Part shown: positions 1-12,750 of the stretch, one piece after another
Layout: the number at the start of each line of letters is the position of its first letter
Position numbering within the stretch: position 1 is the stretch's first letter
Assembly (NCBI GenBank): GCA_024349245.1
Contig: JALDNG010000003.1
Location: 10,537,001-10,601,000 of the forward strand
Source: Neodontobutis hainanensis
Lineage: Eukaryota > Chordata > Actinopteri > Gobiiformes > Odontobutidae
Direction of reading: 5' to 3'
DNA: 64,000 bases
Program-made: the position numbers and the translations under genes
Notes under the pieces: model-generated
Seen by the model: only the letters and a program-made list of their open reading frames with translations
The model's database searches: none
Told to the model about the DNA's origin: nothing

Positions 1-3000
1 TGCAATGTTTAACGAGGCTGAGATGATTTCTGGATGGCTACAGTCTAAATGTAAATGTGTAGATAAAAGTTTCAAGTCTGCTCTAAACTTTGGTTTAATG
101 TAATGTATTAGTATTTTGTGGAAAATTGCTCTGGTTTAACTTTTTTGAATAAAAGAAGCAGAAAATGTAAGTACGCTGCTGTAAAGGGAGAGATGTGCAG
201 CTGAAAAAACAAAATAAGGCACTGGAACTTGTCCCATAATCTGAAGTTTTAGAAATTCAAGACTGTAAAGTGTTTTTCTTCATCCTCTAGTCTGAATTAC
301 GGTCTGTCACGATGACTGTGTGATAGAAGTTACCACCAACACCAACATCTCTAACGTTTTGGCTTAAAGACATCAGACCCAACAATAGTCTCTTGATACA
401 ATGGTCCTGATTTAGTTTTTTAATCTCATCTAATCTGAATACTCATTTAAATAACCTACCTCTCACCTCCTCCAGAGACAGGGCAACATTCATTTCAAAA
501 TAACATTGTTAAAATAGTTTCTATCTACATTGAGGAATTGTCAGACCAAAACTCATGTCACATAATTTAGTCACTGTGGAAAATGATAAACCAAAAACCT
601 TTGTGTCAGTCCACACTACATAAAAAAACAGTGTGCTTCGTGTCATTGCTGCTAAAGTGTGTGAGCTTAAAGTAATTAATTTCAGTCAATGGCCAAATCA
701 CAAAATCAGGTTGAACAGAAACAAGCTCCTCCTTCCACTGGGATGCACACTGTACGGAGCCTAATGCTGCTGTTATCAAAAGAAACTTTAATAATGTCAT
801 CCTTAGTTGCCAAAGACACATTTATATCAGAGAAGAGCAGTCATGTGACATCTGTAATATGGATTTTGAAGTTACATTAAATGGATGTATACACAATTTG
901 TATCAGTTTGATGTGCCATGTTTCTTGAGTCTTGCAGATGTTTCTTCTATGTATCCTGTTACAGACTTTGTGGTAATGTGTATATTATATTACATTTGGT
1001 CATTTGCCAACAAAAATGGTATATCGAGGCCAAGATTTTTAGAAAGGGGTTCTCAAAAGGGAGTTTATTGTTCCACTCAAAGCTCTAAAAGGCACCAGAC
1101 ATTTTTTGAAACATTTTGGCCAATTAGGATAAAAACTTAACTAAATTAAACAATTTTAGTTTTTTATCCATATCCCCAGCTCTAGTGTGAACACAGCCAG
1201 CGTCTGTTCTAGCCGACTGGACACATGTCTTGAGTAATGGCCTATCAACTGTTGAATTATGGCAGCGTTGTGAACAGTGTGCTTAATCCGGCAAAGATCT
1301 TTGTCTTGTAGTAAATCCGTCTTCTTCTAGTATAAAATGGATGAGTTGGGGACTTATTTCAGGTCCAATTACTAAATTAGCTTCATGGCTCTGGGGTTTT
1401 AGCCAAGACGCAGTCCGCAGCTGCCTTTGTCTTCTCACATCAGAGGCATTTCAGCAAACAAAAGCCAGGCTTCCACTAAACTGAGCAAGTCGGATGAGTA
1501 CAGCATAGTTCGGCAAGGATAACCCATGACCAGCCGTTTACCCAAATATGTAAACAATACACAAATGGACTTTTATATCAAATAATTTTTTTTGGGTATA
1601 ATGGACTTAAATTAATAGAGATGGTAGAGAGATTCTTTGTCCTGTCAAAACTGTGACATATTTAAAAACTTCTTCTCTTCAAGCCCTATTGACTACAGAG
1701 TTTATAGTTTTTTGTTGTCCAATTTTAAATCTTGCCTTAAATAATAAAACAATGAAGTCTATTAATGTGAGAAGTTAGAAGTAGTTATTCACTGCTGAAA
1801 TAAAATGTTTTCTAATTTCATAATTCAAGGAGCTGGTTAATTTTCTTACATTTTATGCTCCTGGCTGTGTGTTAATTTACAAAGCACAGCTGTTAGAAAA
1901 AGTACTACATGTAGCATACTACAACAAGCTTCATTTAGATAATCATAGTCTTTTTGTGTTTTCTTTTAGATTCCAATTTTCCCTAAGAAAGGATTCTCTA
2001 TCGTCCACTCAGTAGACGGCAGGGTTTAGCTCGACCTTTTATTGTTCAGACTAAAAGTTGATGGGTAACCAAACATTTATGGTTCATGGAAAACAAGAGG
2101 CATTTCTTAACAATGTTTCTCAACACATTGTGAACCTGAGGGTTTCCACAGCAGCTTTGTTTAGATCCAAGAAAACATGTTGTTTGTAAAGATATCTATA
2201 CCCCTTAATAACCCACAGGTGTTTTGAGAAAATCTCCTCCAAACAATTGTGATCTTTGAGAAAGCTTCAGGATACGATATATAAAAATCAAACCATCTTT
2301 TTACACAATGATAATGAATATTGTATGAAGGCTGAGAGCGAAAAGTGAAATGTGAGTCATTTTCCTGTGAATGCTGTTAAAATTGTGGTCACTGCCATAC
2401 ATTTTAAAGTTGAAGCAAAGCACGAGAGACTGATGGTAATTTTGATCATGTTGAACTGTGGCTGAACCTCATTTTGTATCAGCCTCATTCTTGGCTTTCT
2501 CTCAATTTGAAAGAGATTATTCAGCAAATGAAAACAAGACTGTAGAGCTGACCCTCTATAAGCCGATGATTCGACTCATCTGTCTGGAGACTCAAGTTAG
2601 TTCTTAGTTTTTTGTTTGTCAAGCTCATGAAGAAAATGAAAAGCTATTCCACAGTTTAATTACTATAATATTTGACAAAATAGTCCTATAACAATATTGC
2701 TCTCTACGATAGGTCAAAATCAGACATTACAGTTTGAGAGATAGAAATCCTTTCCACACACATTACTTATTTTCAAGTCATTATGTTTAGAGCAGCACAA
2801 TATTTATTATAGTTTATATTATTTAATTTTCCACTGGTGACAGTCACAGTTAATATAAAGAAACACATGGCTCTCGACTAACTAACACTGATGCTGCTGA
2901 CCTTTTCCTTTTGATTTAAAAGAGCTGATTGGCCAAATATATGCACGCTCATTAAATAACACGTCTAACGTTACTGCATTTCCAGCAGTCTTTGCACATG

Positions 3001-4659
3001 CTGATAATGCAATAATAATAGATCTGCAATAAATTGTGCAGCCCTAGTTATGTTCAGCTGGAAGAAGTATGCTTTTTGTCCTGGCTGTTTTAAAATAAAA
3101 ACACATAACCTTTGCTGCATTTTATGTTGAGACTTGGGTTTTTATTGGGCCCAAAAATACTTTGCCAATTTCAAATGCCACGTAACTCATTTTAGTTTGG
3201 AAAAGCTGTAGACACTTTTAAAATGAGGTTGACTCTGGTGTTCTATTTTTCCTCGTCCTACTTGACCTTCAAAGGGAAACAATACAGTATCTTAGATTCA
3301 TATTAAGATCACTTTGTTAATTTACTTGTTGGGTCTTTTTAAAATAGTTGATTCAGGCTTCCTCTGCCACAGACTGATGGATTGTAGAGTCTTTCCTGTA
3401 GCTCACTGATCTCAGATGTCCACTGGCTTGACGCTGTTGTTCAGCAGCCCAGTGCAGGGGGTGGTCCATGTTGTTCAAAGTAGCATCTGTTCAGCTGTGT
3501 ATTTGTTACTCCACTACCTCAACCAGTGTCTCCAAACATTTAAGTCTCCAAACTGACAAATGTATTCCAATTGATACGCCAAGAAATAATGGGGTTATTT
3601 TAATATTGTTGTCATTCTAGACCACATTGTTTAACCCATAAGCAAGTATTTTTGAAAATGTTGCTTTTTTTTTAGTGCATTTCGGCTTTTTATACACACC
3701 CTCAGTATTTAACGTTTTAAGGTACAAGTGATGAATTTACAAATTGTCTTTACAAATTAATCAATTAATCTAAAAGGGATTTTTTTTATATATTGGTGTG
3801 TTATTACTTTTCATTCTTTTAAATTTTATTACAGACTCGTTTTTCAATCTTCGTATCAGTAGATGCTTAGCACGACTTTCCTATCCTGCTCTTTCCGGTT
3901 CTGGTTCCGCTCGGGTCTGTCCAGTCCACTCCTCCTTATGTCTTGTTATTGTCCTTGCCTTCGTTTCCTGTTCACCCACCACCTTTTGTTCTAAATTTCA
4001 AACATGTTGACACCTTTATTCATTGTCCTTTGATTTTGTGGTTAAACAATAATAAAAAAAAAAATAGACATTTTACATTGACAGCTGTACCAGTGTCTAG
4101 AACATGTAAGACTGGTAGTTTGTTGAACTAAACCTAATATTTGTATCAAACTGAAAGTTATTTTCAGATTTATTTTACTGTGCTTATTTGTGCAGTCACA
4201 TACATTTCACTTGCCATCCATTTAAGTCAGCATTATATAACTTATAGTCTGTCAATAACTGAACGGTGTACAATCATTTAACCAAAAGTATTCTGTAGGA
4301 TTTATTGTTGAAATATTTAGTAACGCTCTTGGGCAAATATCAGCTTTGTAAGTGTGGACAAAGCCTATAACACATTAGTCTGGTTGTAGCCTGTAAGGTT
4401 GGGGGTAGATTTTCAAAGGGCTGTGAAAATGTGGTGTACATTTTCTCACAGTGAGATTCTCTGAATGAAAAATACAGAATACAGCAAACAAAAGGTCGAC
4501 TCCTGACACTGAACAGCTCAATCCGCTCTGACTAACAACTCGACAGGTTCAGCTCTAGGAACAGAGAAACAACAGGAAACTCACATGTCATTAATATTTA
4601 ATGAGTGTGTTTTGTAGTAGCAGCACATCGTGACAGTTTGTTTGCCCTGTCGTTTTCAG
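1..4659 (+). other. PIGG: PIGG intron upstream of the first visible exon (partial)
   Basis: This stretch is the 3' part of a PIGG intron and ends in the acceptor cgttttcag at 4651-4659. No upstream PIGG exon was found in it: the next exon toward the 5' end should encode the SDHG(M/N) metal-binding stretch of the catalytic domain, and nothing like it is present on the + strand. It contains one short hAT-like element (2788-3046), listed separately. The pyrimidine-rich stretch around 3840-3990 has no feature I can name. The rest is AT-rich sequence with short chance ORFs only. Confidence 0.85.
2780..3054. mobile_element. Short nonautonomous hAT-like element with 8-bp target duplication
   Basis: The element body runs 2788-3046 (259 bp). 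Its left end reads TAGAGCAGCACAAT; the right end read in reverse is TAGGGCTGCACAAT, 12 of 14 bases alike. The 8 bases on each side are ATTATGTT (2780-2787) and GTTATGTT (3047-3054), 7 of 8 alike, which is the target-duplication length of hAT elements. There is no coding capacity. A longer relative lies at 27400-27763. The hAT assignment rests on duplication length; the family name is not known to me. Confidence 0.7.
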
Positions 4660-4872
4660 CGGGGATGCTGAAACCTGACGTTGTGGAGCAGGTTGACCTA
4701 CCGCCGACCCTGGCTTTGGGACTGGGGCTTCCCGTTTCGCAGAACAGCGTGGGCAGAGTAATCCCCAACGTCTTAGAGGAGACCTCGCTACGGGACCAGC
4801 TGCGCTTCCTGCATCTCAATGGCCATCAGCTCAGTTGTCTGCTCAAAGACAGCCTGCCAAACTACGAGAAAG
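4660..4872 (+). CDS. PIGG: PIGG internal exon: end of the catalytic lumenal domain
   Basis: This exon encodes about 71 residues of PIGG, the enzyme of the ER membrane that adds ethanolamine phosphate to the second mannose of the GPI anchor precursor (family knowledge: with PIGF as partner). Recognisable stretches are VEQVDLPPTLALGLGLP, which matches the VEQ/QQTDxxxTLAxxLGLPxPxxSVG block at the end of the alkaline-phosphatase-like domain, and LRDQLRFLHLNGHQLS followed by YEK. The acceptor is cgttttcag|CG (2 bases complete a split codon) and the donor is AAAG|gtgggt, leaving one base. That base joins the next exon as G|AT to give YEK-DAGFEQF, the conserved family junction. The metal-binding residues themselves are in upstream exons outside the window. 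GC content is clearly above the flanking introns. Confidence 0.96.
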
Positions 4873-5596
4873 GTGGGTAACAAATTCACTCTGCTGAACC
4901 TTTGGACCCATTAATGGCCCACAAAGCCGTGAACTCCTGACAGAAGCTCGGCTCATTATGCTGTATGGCTCCCCGACTAGTGATAGCATCAGCAGCCATT
5001 TTTCACACACACAACAATACGAGATGAGTAGCTCTCTCCCGAAATGAAAATCCTGACATTTTAACTCTGCTCCTACTGTATGTCAAGTCCCAGGGAAACT
5101 GGCCTGGCTACAAAAAGTTCACATGACTCCCTCATCTTTCTTTATATCAGTATTATGTGCCCTTAGACTTTTCACAACTAGAGTCACAATACACTATATA
5201 GCATAGCATGTGTTTAATTAGCCACAAATTGAAATCCCGCTGCCATATTTAACAGAACAAAATATAGCTGTGCTACAAGACACTGATATTTTTCTGGTGA
5301 TAAACAAAACTGTCATCTTACAATATCAGGCTTTGGCATAAAACTTTCCTCTTTGGAGGGCATTGCTAACAATACATATCAGTGTTTTCCACAGAAAACT
5401 TGTTTGTAAAGGTGGCATAATACAGTCTACTTATAACTCCTAAATGCCTCTAAAACTTAACCCACATGAACTTTTTAAGACAAAAGCACCATAATAAAGT
5501 TAATCAATCACATAATCTGATTTGATGTACACTTACTATTACTTTACATGGCCTTTTGTCAAATTTTATTGATTTTGGAGCCACAAACACTCTTTA

Positions 5597-5945
5597 ACCT
5601 GTTACCCTCTGGTAGGTGCTACAGGTCGTTGAACTCAAGGACTAACAGACTCTGAAACGGGATTTAAACCAACTGTAAAGGTTTTTACTACAAACATTAT
5701 GCAACAGTGACAGAAAAGCTGTCAGTAGTAGGTTGTGTCCGAAGCATTTAAACTCTATTAAATAAAGCTATTGTCCTGTGCATCTGTATGAAGTGGAGCA
5801 GCTACTGGACCCAAAATCCGCCACCGTCTTTTATATGGATTTTGCATTTTTTTGTATATGCAGTATATTGTAAATATTTGTGCTGATTCTTTTTTTTCTT
5901 TATGCACAATTTCTTGAAATAATTTTGGGATAGCTGAAAGACATT
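5597..5945 (+). mobile_element. Degenerate 3' end of a CR1/L2-type LINE
   Basis: Reading + strand from 5602 gives LPSGRCYRSLNSRTNRL and then a stop. This resembles the C-terminal tail of CR1/L2-clade LINE second ORFs (LPSGRRYRSLRxKTNRxRDSFxP). It is followed by an AT-rich stretch with TATATTGTAAATATTTGTGC, as expected of a LINE 3' untranslated region. Only the last part of the element is present; the reverse transcriptase is absent. The clade assignment is from memory of this motif. Confidence 0.55.
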
Positions 5946-7349
5946 GATAGAATACTACATTATCATATTTTAGGAAAGGGTTACAAATGTATTACAGTCA
6001 CAGGTTGATGTTTCACAGAGAGAAACGTGATTTGAAAAGTGGCTCACTTGCTCTTTTTGTTATTCATGGTGCGTTGTCATGCATCAAAGTCTCTGTTGTT
6101 TAACCTGAAGCAGTCTGAATAAAAAGAACGGAAATTCATTTTAAAAGTTCAAAAGATTTCTCAGTACCTCACTCTTCAGTATGTAAGCACTTAAGAGAAA
6201 TACTAAGATACAAGGGTCTGTGAAGTAGAATGTTGCTTTTAATGCCACTCACAAGACCAAGTGATGTCCAAAATGTACAGGGACCAAAGCAGAGTCAAGG
6301 CCAAGTCCAGTGCATGATCCATGGACACTGTGTAAAATATTCAATCCCACACCAATGATGCACTTACAGTTGAAGAGACCGTTTTATTTTGTTTAAGTTT
6401 GTTAAAGAAAATAAAGCTAGAAATCACATTCTTGACTTATTTGTAATATTTTCTTTACAGCCAAAATGTTGGCAAACAATTCCTAATGCCCTTGTTATAA
6501 ACTCAGACCCAGAGAGAACCAAACTAATGCTTGGAGTTGAGCTATAAAAAAATCTTGTTTTCAAGTCACAGTTCTTTCCTACTTATTAAGCAGTTTATTT
6601 AATTTTATAAAAAGGCACTTAAAAGACTTTTGTAAGACTTTTTAAATGAAAAAAACTAAAGGGACAATAACCTCTGTGTCATAATTGTTCTGCACAGAAA
6701 CATTAATGATGCTAAAGTTAAATTATTATGACTTTATAATAGTTAAAGATAAAATAGTGGGAAGATCTTTTCTCCCAAACTTCTGTGTGTTGTGGTTGTG
6801 GTGATCAAGGTATGAGCTCATGATTCTTGAATCCAGTTGTGTTGAAATGACTCTGGAAGAATTTTGTAAATAGACCAAGTATAACAATTTAAGTCTTGGC
6901 TACACGTACAGAGGTATTTTTATCAATACACACTTTTCTATGCATTTGTGCCTCATCCACACAGTTTTCAGAGTGGAAAACAAATATTTTTAAGAACGCC
7001 TTCCAAAGTGAGGTTTTCTAAAACTGACAACAACCACAGCAGCTGTGAACCGGGTTTTACAGGTTTGCCTGGCTCTATTAGAACTAACTACAGCAAAACA
7101 AATTACTTGTGAACTTGGCGTTATTACATTACACTTCAATCTGCTGCACTCATGATCTAACTGCACAACTCTCCAAAACGTCAATTATGGATCTGTTTTT
7201 CAGTTTTTTTGTGTAAAGACACATTTAACAAATCCCCCTCATTGTCGGTGACGCATATCAATTACTTTTTGTATCAGACTCGGCATTTCTGACACTTTTA
7301 GAAGACGGAGACAAAAAATATGCACAAACATGTTGCCCAGGCCTTAGAT

Positions 7350-7462
7350 TTTCAACCGCTTTGTCCCGTTAGGGTTCACGGGTGACTGGAGCCTATCCCA
7401 GCAGCTTTGTGCCTGAGGCGGAGTACACCCTGGACAATGGCCAGTTAGTCCTTCTCAAATCA
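7350..7462 (-). repeat. Fragment of a dispersed teleost SINE-like repeat
   Basis: The block holds AGCCTATCCCAGCAGCTTTG, followed by gaggcggagtacaccctgga and ggccagttagtc. The same order of motifs recurs at 19316-19375, so the two are copies of one family. The motif GCTGGGATAGGCT (read on the - strand) is the 3'-proximal hallmark of this common fish repeat. No head or tail is preserved. Confidence 0.6.
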
Positions 7463-10400
7463 TTTCAAAGTTATTTTCAAAGTGGCCTAAGAAAGTTGTC
7501 AAGTACTTCATTCGTACTAAGTAAACACAAAGTCGATTTCAGCTTGTCTCATTTCAATCTAACGTTATGTGATGTTTGGCCTTGTGTACAGACTCTGTCA
7601 AAGTTTATGGCCTTACAGCTGTGATATGGTACATGGGAGACTTCCACAAAGTCTGTCGCCTTGGCCATTAGCGCCGTCTCAATGCTAATACATGCACATA
7701 TCCTCACAGCGTACATCTCTGGGTCGCTCCGTTTGTCAGCGCTATCCATCTTAGAGCAGTGCCCCCTCGTTTTACATCTGTCTCGCTTTCTGTCTGCGTC
7801 CTTCACAAACATTTGATACAACACTGGCTGCAGCGGCTATTACCATTTCTAATGTTTACTCACCTCAGAGTCATTTATCTTATTGTGTTAGACTAAAGGA
7901 AGGAGGCGTAGAAAAGAAACTTGTATAACTCACAGTGAAAAATTTGACTTGTGCAACAGCAGGTTGTAGTTGTGTTTCCATAAATGGATTTATTCACACT
8001 TTGAAATATCACATCATGAATTATTTATGAAAGTATTTGCAAAAATGTCCTTCTTATGAGATGCAGCGACAGTCAGATGTGCGTGTGTGATATAGAGATG
8101 TATGGATCCTGTGGCCGCTTTTACTTGGCTTTAACAAAAATAGATTTCCCAACACAAATCTCCTGAAAGCTGTATCTGTCTGGACATGTGACATTTGGAG
8201 ATATCACCTCAAATTCACTTTATAATCTACAGTATGTTAACACAACTATTTATAAATGTGTGACTTTTAGATCTTTTTAGATTTTCTGCAGTTTTGAGAA
8301 GCCGAGTGAAGAAATCGCTTTTGAAATCAATGTTATTGTTCTGCAAAACAATGGAAATATTCACTAAACTGAATTACATTATATTACTAAAATTCATTGT
8401 GTCAGGTCTAAAGTACTGTATATAAAGCATTTTTTATCTCAATCTCATCAGATTTGTTAAGAATAACGTCACAACAGTAAACATAGTGGTGAGAAAGGGC
8501 CTCATTTCCACTGAACAGTGACTCTGACTCATGACTCCCTGGATAATTGCACACAATTGAAGCTTTGTTCAAAAATATGCAAGGACACAATTACCGAACC
8601 TACCTCCAGATGGCTTTGTTGAAACCTTTTCTTGAATGAGACTTTAGAACCAACAACAGTTTCCCTTCAGAGGTCACACAGACAATGATCTACTGAGTGC
8701 TAGGTTTTCTTACAGATGGCCTTCATGGTTCAACCCGCTCCATTTATCTGGGCTTTAGACCGGCACAAAGGTACAGTGGTTGGAGTTTTGGCTCTTTGTT
8801 AGAAAATCAAACCACATTTTCCCGCTTTACAGACCTTTTTCCATTTAACTATTACCCTACATGTCATATTATTTGTTAATAAATAATAAAGGTAATTGTT
8901 TTAATTTATTATAAATATGCCATGGGTTAAATGGTTGAAAAAAAACATCTTCTCTGCAATAAGGTCTTTAATCTAATATCCTTTGTAACTTTGTAAATAT
9001 AAAAAAGCATTCATGGGTTTTATGTAAGGTGCTATATAAATGTATTATTATAAATGTTTACATTATAAATATTAATTATAAATATTACTATCTTTATATC
9101 TTTCAATTGGCTCAGACTATTCATATGATCACAAAATGTGTAATTTAACATTTTATTTTCAAAAGATTTGGATCAAAATAAACCCTTTATTACAACCTGC
9201 TGTGGCAGCACAATAGGCTACTCACTATTTTTGTCTCTGGTTTCCATAGCAATGGGCCAAAATGGGAAATCTTTGTGCAAATTTGGTAATGTTAATATTT
9301 TGGTAACTGTCCACTCGGGTAATCATGAAGCTGTTATCAAGGCGTGTCATAAAGTTGTCAGGGTTTTTATTTAAAGTCGGGTACCTGTTAGGGTCAGCTC
9401 GTACTTATTCTTGGTTTGAAAAAATCTAGTCAGAAAGAAAACAGGCAAGAGATGAGTCACAAATGGATTGAATGGGTTGTTAAATGGAGACTGAAAAAAT
9501 ATGAAAAGATTCTATAACTGGCCACTTTGAGCTGATCTTAAATGTGACGCTTAAATTGCTTATTGTTTTGAGCAATTTAAGAGCTATGATTTTTATTTTG
9601 CTACAGTTTCTGAAATATTCTGAAAATATGTCTTTTGAAATTTGTGATGGTATAGAACCCCTAGCAAGTGACATAAATGAAAAGATACATGCATATTTTA
9701 CATGTATGAGTCTTTATTGTATTTAATATTTAGAAATTTGTCTTGGGCAAACATGGACCAGCATTAATTAATTAAATTCAATACAATTCATTCCCCACTA
9801 CTAAAAAGTCAACAACAATACACACATTATACACATTACTATTACTCTGGCCCGCTTTGAGACAAATAACACAATAAACGCCTAATAAAAATACTTGTTA
9901 TCTTCCCCATATAGAGAACATACTGCACACAACCCATGGAATAAACATCTACAGTATATTAATGTTATTGTACCCCTACTTCCATACACATAATCCATAA
10001 ACATAATCAGTGCTGACATAACTGGTATTCTAAAAATACTTTTCTATCATTATAAGAAGAGGAAGTCTCTCAGGTCCTGTGTTGTTTATCATCCCATGAA
10101 GATAGATATTTTTACACAGCTCTCGAGCAGTATTTGTGTGTTTTTTATTTATCTTTTGTCTGTATTTATACATTTCTCACTCACTTACAACACACGCAGG
10201 CAGTTGGTCCTTATTTCCTCTGGTCATCTTGTTATTCAGGAGTTGCTGTTTTTAGTGGCTAATGCCCTATTGTCTATTGAAAATGTATTCCAGGCCACTT
10301 AAAGCAGCTTTACCCAAAAACTCCTTCCCTCGATTAGCTTTGGCCAAAGTTGGTTGTTACACACCGATTATTATTATCATCTATTAAAATACTGAAGATG

Positions 10401-10984
10401 ATATTGCAACCTCTCCTTTTTACAGATCAGATATTACAATGATTTTGCAGTATTACATGATTACAGTGAGTTTCCCCAAATAGAAAACAAAAATCACTTT
10501 TTGTACTTTGAAGTTTTATTGCTAAAATGTGCAGAAATATTGTTAATAACAGTATAGGATCTATGCCATAGACATAAGTAAGATGGATTCCTGAGATGTC
10601 AGCAGAAAGCTAGTGCTGTCCTGGACAAATCCTGGATGAATTTAGGAGCTAGTGCTGTGAATAGTCCTCTGAATCCAAGTGAAACAGAGTGAGTGTTTGC
10701 TTCTTAGGACATCTTGACATTGGAGTGAACTTATGAAACTCGAGTGGTTCTTCTGACTTCGGTGTGTTCAGGTGTTTTCACCTCGGTAAAAGTCGGAATA
10801 TTCAAAACCACAAAAACAAGAAAGGTGGACACTGAGGGAAAAATGTGGTAATGTTATTTTTAAACTAGTTTATACAATCATATTATCAAGTTATATATTG
10901 TATACTGTGCTAGGTTTTAACTGACTAGTTGTTTGTGCACTTATGCTTTTTTGTTACCTTGTGTTGTTGAAATTGCTTCCTTTG

Positions 10985-11055
10985 TTTTTCCTCACTTGTA
11001 AGTCGCTTTGGACAAAAGCGTCTGCTAAATGACTAAATCTAAATGTAATTGTAAG
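10985..11055 (+). repeat. 3' tail of a tRNA-derived SINE
   Basis: AAGTCGCTTTGGACAAAAGCG followed by tctgctaaatgactaaatctaaatgtaa is the same tail that ends the SINEs at 22387-22597 and 46054-46267, here on the + strand. The tRNA-like head and the conserved centre are missing, so this is a 5'-truncated copy. Confidence 0.65.
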
Positions 11056-11307
11056 TTATTAATGTTCAAAGCAGTTGGTACAAAATACTTTTAAATGATA
11101 GTGCTATAATATCTAAAACATATGCTTTTCTCCGTCATGTTAATGTTGCAAATAATGTCAACACAAAATGTCAAAACTTTTACTCTAATTTTGGAGTTGT
11201 TGTTCCGACTTTAGCAGGTGTTCATGTGCATTTTTTAACTCAAAAAAACGTTTTTCAGAGTTTCCGAGTACCACAAAAAGGCACGAATGCTCACTCATAT
11301 ATCATAA

Positions 11308-11622
11308 CAAGAGGTCTGAAGTTAGAGGCACAAGAAAAACACAATATGAAGATTGAAACAAGGGAGACACAAGTCGGAAAAGACCCACTGAGAAACACGG
11401 TTAAAATCTGTTCAAAATCAAATGTTTTCTTGTTTTTGAATATTGAATTTCCAACTTTGTTAATGAATGTTTTCCAGATATTATGTATCTCCTAAAATGT
11501 TAATGTTTCAAAACATTATAAAGAACTAAAGTTAGTTTAACAATGCTTCTCACTGGGTCTTTTCCGACTTGTTTCAATCTTCATATTGTGTTTTTCTTGT
11601 GCCTCTAACCTCAGGCTTCTTG
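11308..11622. repeat. Long imperfect inverted repeat (arms about 85-98 bp, spacer about 130 bp)
   Basis: The left arm (11308-11405) and the right arm (11536-11622) are reverse complements over most of their length. Both contain TTAGAGGCACAAGAAAAACA and the adjoining CAATATGAAGATTGAAACAA, in opposite orientations. The left arm carries about 10-12 extra bases (around ggagacac) before AAGTCGGAAAAGACCCA. The outer ends match about 18 of 21 and the inner ends fade after GTTAAA. No 8-bp or TA duplication is evident outside the arms. It could be a foldback MITE or an inverted duplication. The ORF at 11226-11495 crosses the left arm and is judged accidental. Confidence 0.8.
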
Positions 11623-12179
11623 CAGAGTCATTAACCAATCCCTGTACTTTTAGACAGGCCAGGCCCATCAGTATTTTATGATTCATGCCTGTGGCTTCAG
11701 CTGCTAATATTTCTACCAGCCCCTCTCTCTGGCACAGCCACAGTGTCTATTTATCATTGTTTTTCTATGCTGTTGAGTTAGGTTTTATGCAGCACAATAT
11801 TGTTTTCAGAGAGAGTATGTTTTTACTGAAGTATACCACAAATCAAACCTTCACTGCTATGTCCTTGAACCGGTCCCTAAAGCTACCCAGTAAAATTAAA
11901 AGTGGCATCAATGCTTCTTTTTTTTTTGAGTGAATGTGTCAGTGACCGTCAATAGCTGACAAAGTATAAGAAGGTTTTTCCAAATCTGTAAACTTTATAC
12001 CACAGGATAATATTGACTAAGAAGACAAGAACAGCCTGGTCTACAATATTTATTTTATTTTATTATTATTATTTTTTTTTATTTTTTTTTTTAAGCTAAC
12101 AAATAGTTTTGGTTAAACACATCATGAACATTAGATGAAAGGATCTTGTTTATGTGAAGATTTGTGAAAAAGGTTTGTT

Positions 12180-12420
12180 AGGATTCAGATCAACTTTATT
12201 TATCCCAGAAGCAGGCTTCAGTTTGCTGTGTAACATAAAAGAGAAGAGGACAACCCAATAAACAGCACCCTTCAACATCAAGGAGGCAGTGGAAATAGAT
12301 TACTAGACCAGCTGCCATTATGTATGGGTCAATAGCCTGCAGGGAATAAAATGCAGAGCAGCAAAATCCTAACATTGAAATTCAAGGAGACCTGGTGTAA
12401 TACTTGTCAATCCTACACAA
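12180..12420. repeat. Probable dispersed repeat with 'aactttatttatccca' motif
   Basis: AGATCAACTTTATTTATCCC followed by agaagcaggcttcagtttgctgtgtaaca resembles the widespread fish repeat 'ctttattnatcccagagggaaattca', typically the reversed 3' end of a non-LTR element. Boundaries are uncertain and no duplications were found. Confidence 0.4.
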
Positions 12421-12539
12421 ACGCAAGTCTCTTTGCCAAAGGGCCTATTAGACTGTCTTGTCATTGGTTTGAAAGGACAGGCATTACAATAACGGCTTTA
12501 ATATGACCATTTGGGGCAGCTGCACACTTTATCTGCTTG

Positions 12540-12750
12540 GTTGATATTAAATTTGGGCTGGGCTAAACTAGAAATAAACAGAACTAAAACAGGGTTTACC
12601 TGGAATCAGCTTGATCTGAAGTTTTACATGAAAATATCTTTTTATGTGTTTGTCTAATTTTAAAACTGAACTTAATCTAATGCGTAACTAGTTTTAAACA
12701 AAAGTAAAATAGGGATAAACCTGAACAAAACCAGGATTAAACCTCGTTAT
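12540..12750 (-). repeat. Degenerate TTTAGTCCTGGT-type repeat block
   Basis: Irregular copies of (A)AACCAGG(A)NTAAAC-like words (gggctaaactag, aactaaaacagggtttacc, aaaccaggattaaacc) occur here. In reverse they read GGTTTAATCCTGGTTT, the word enriched at 17036-17170 and 58675-60160. Unit length is about 12 and copies are strongly diverged. Confidence 0.45.
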
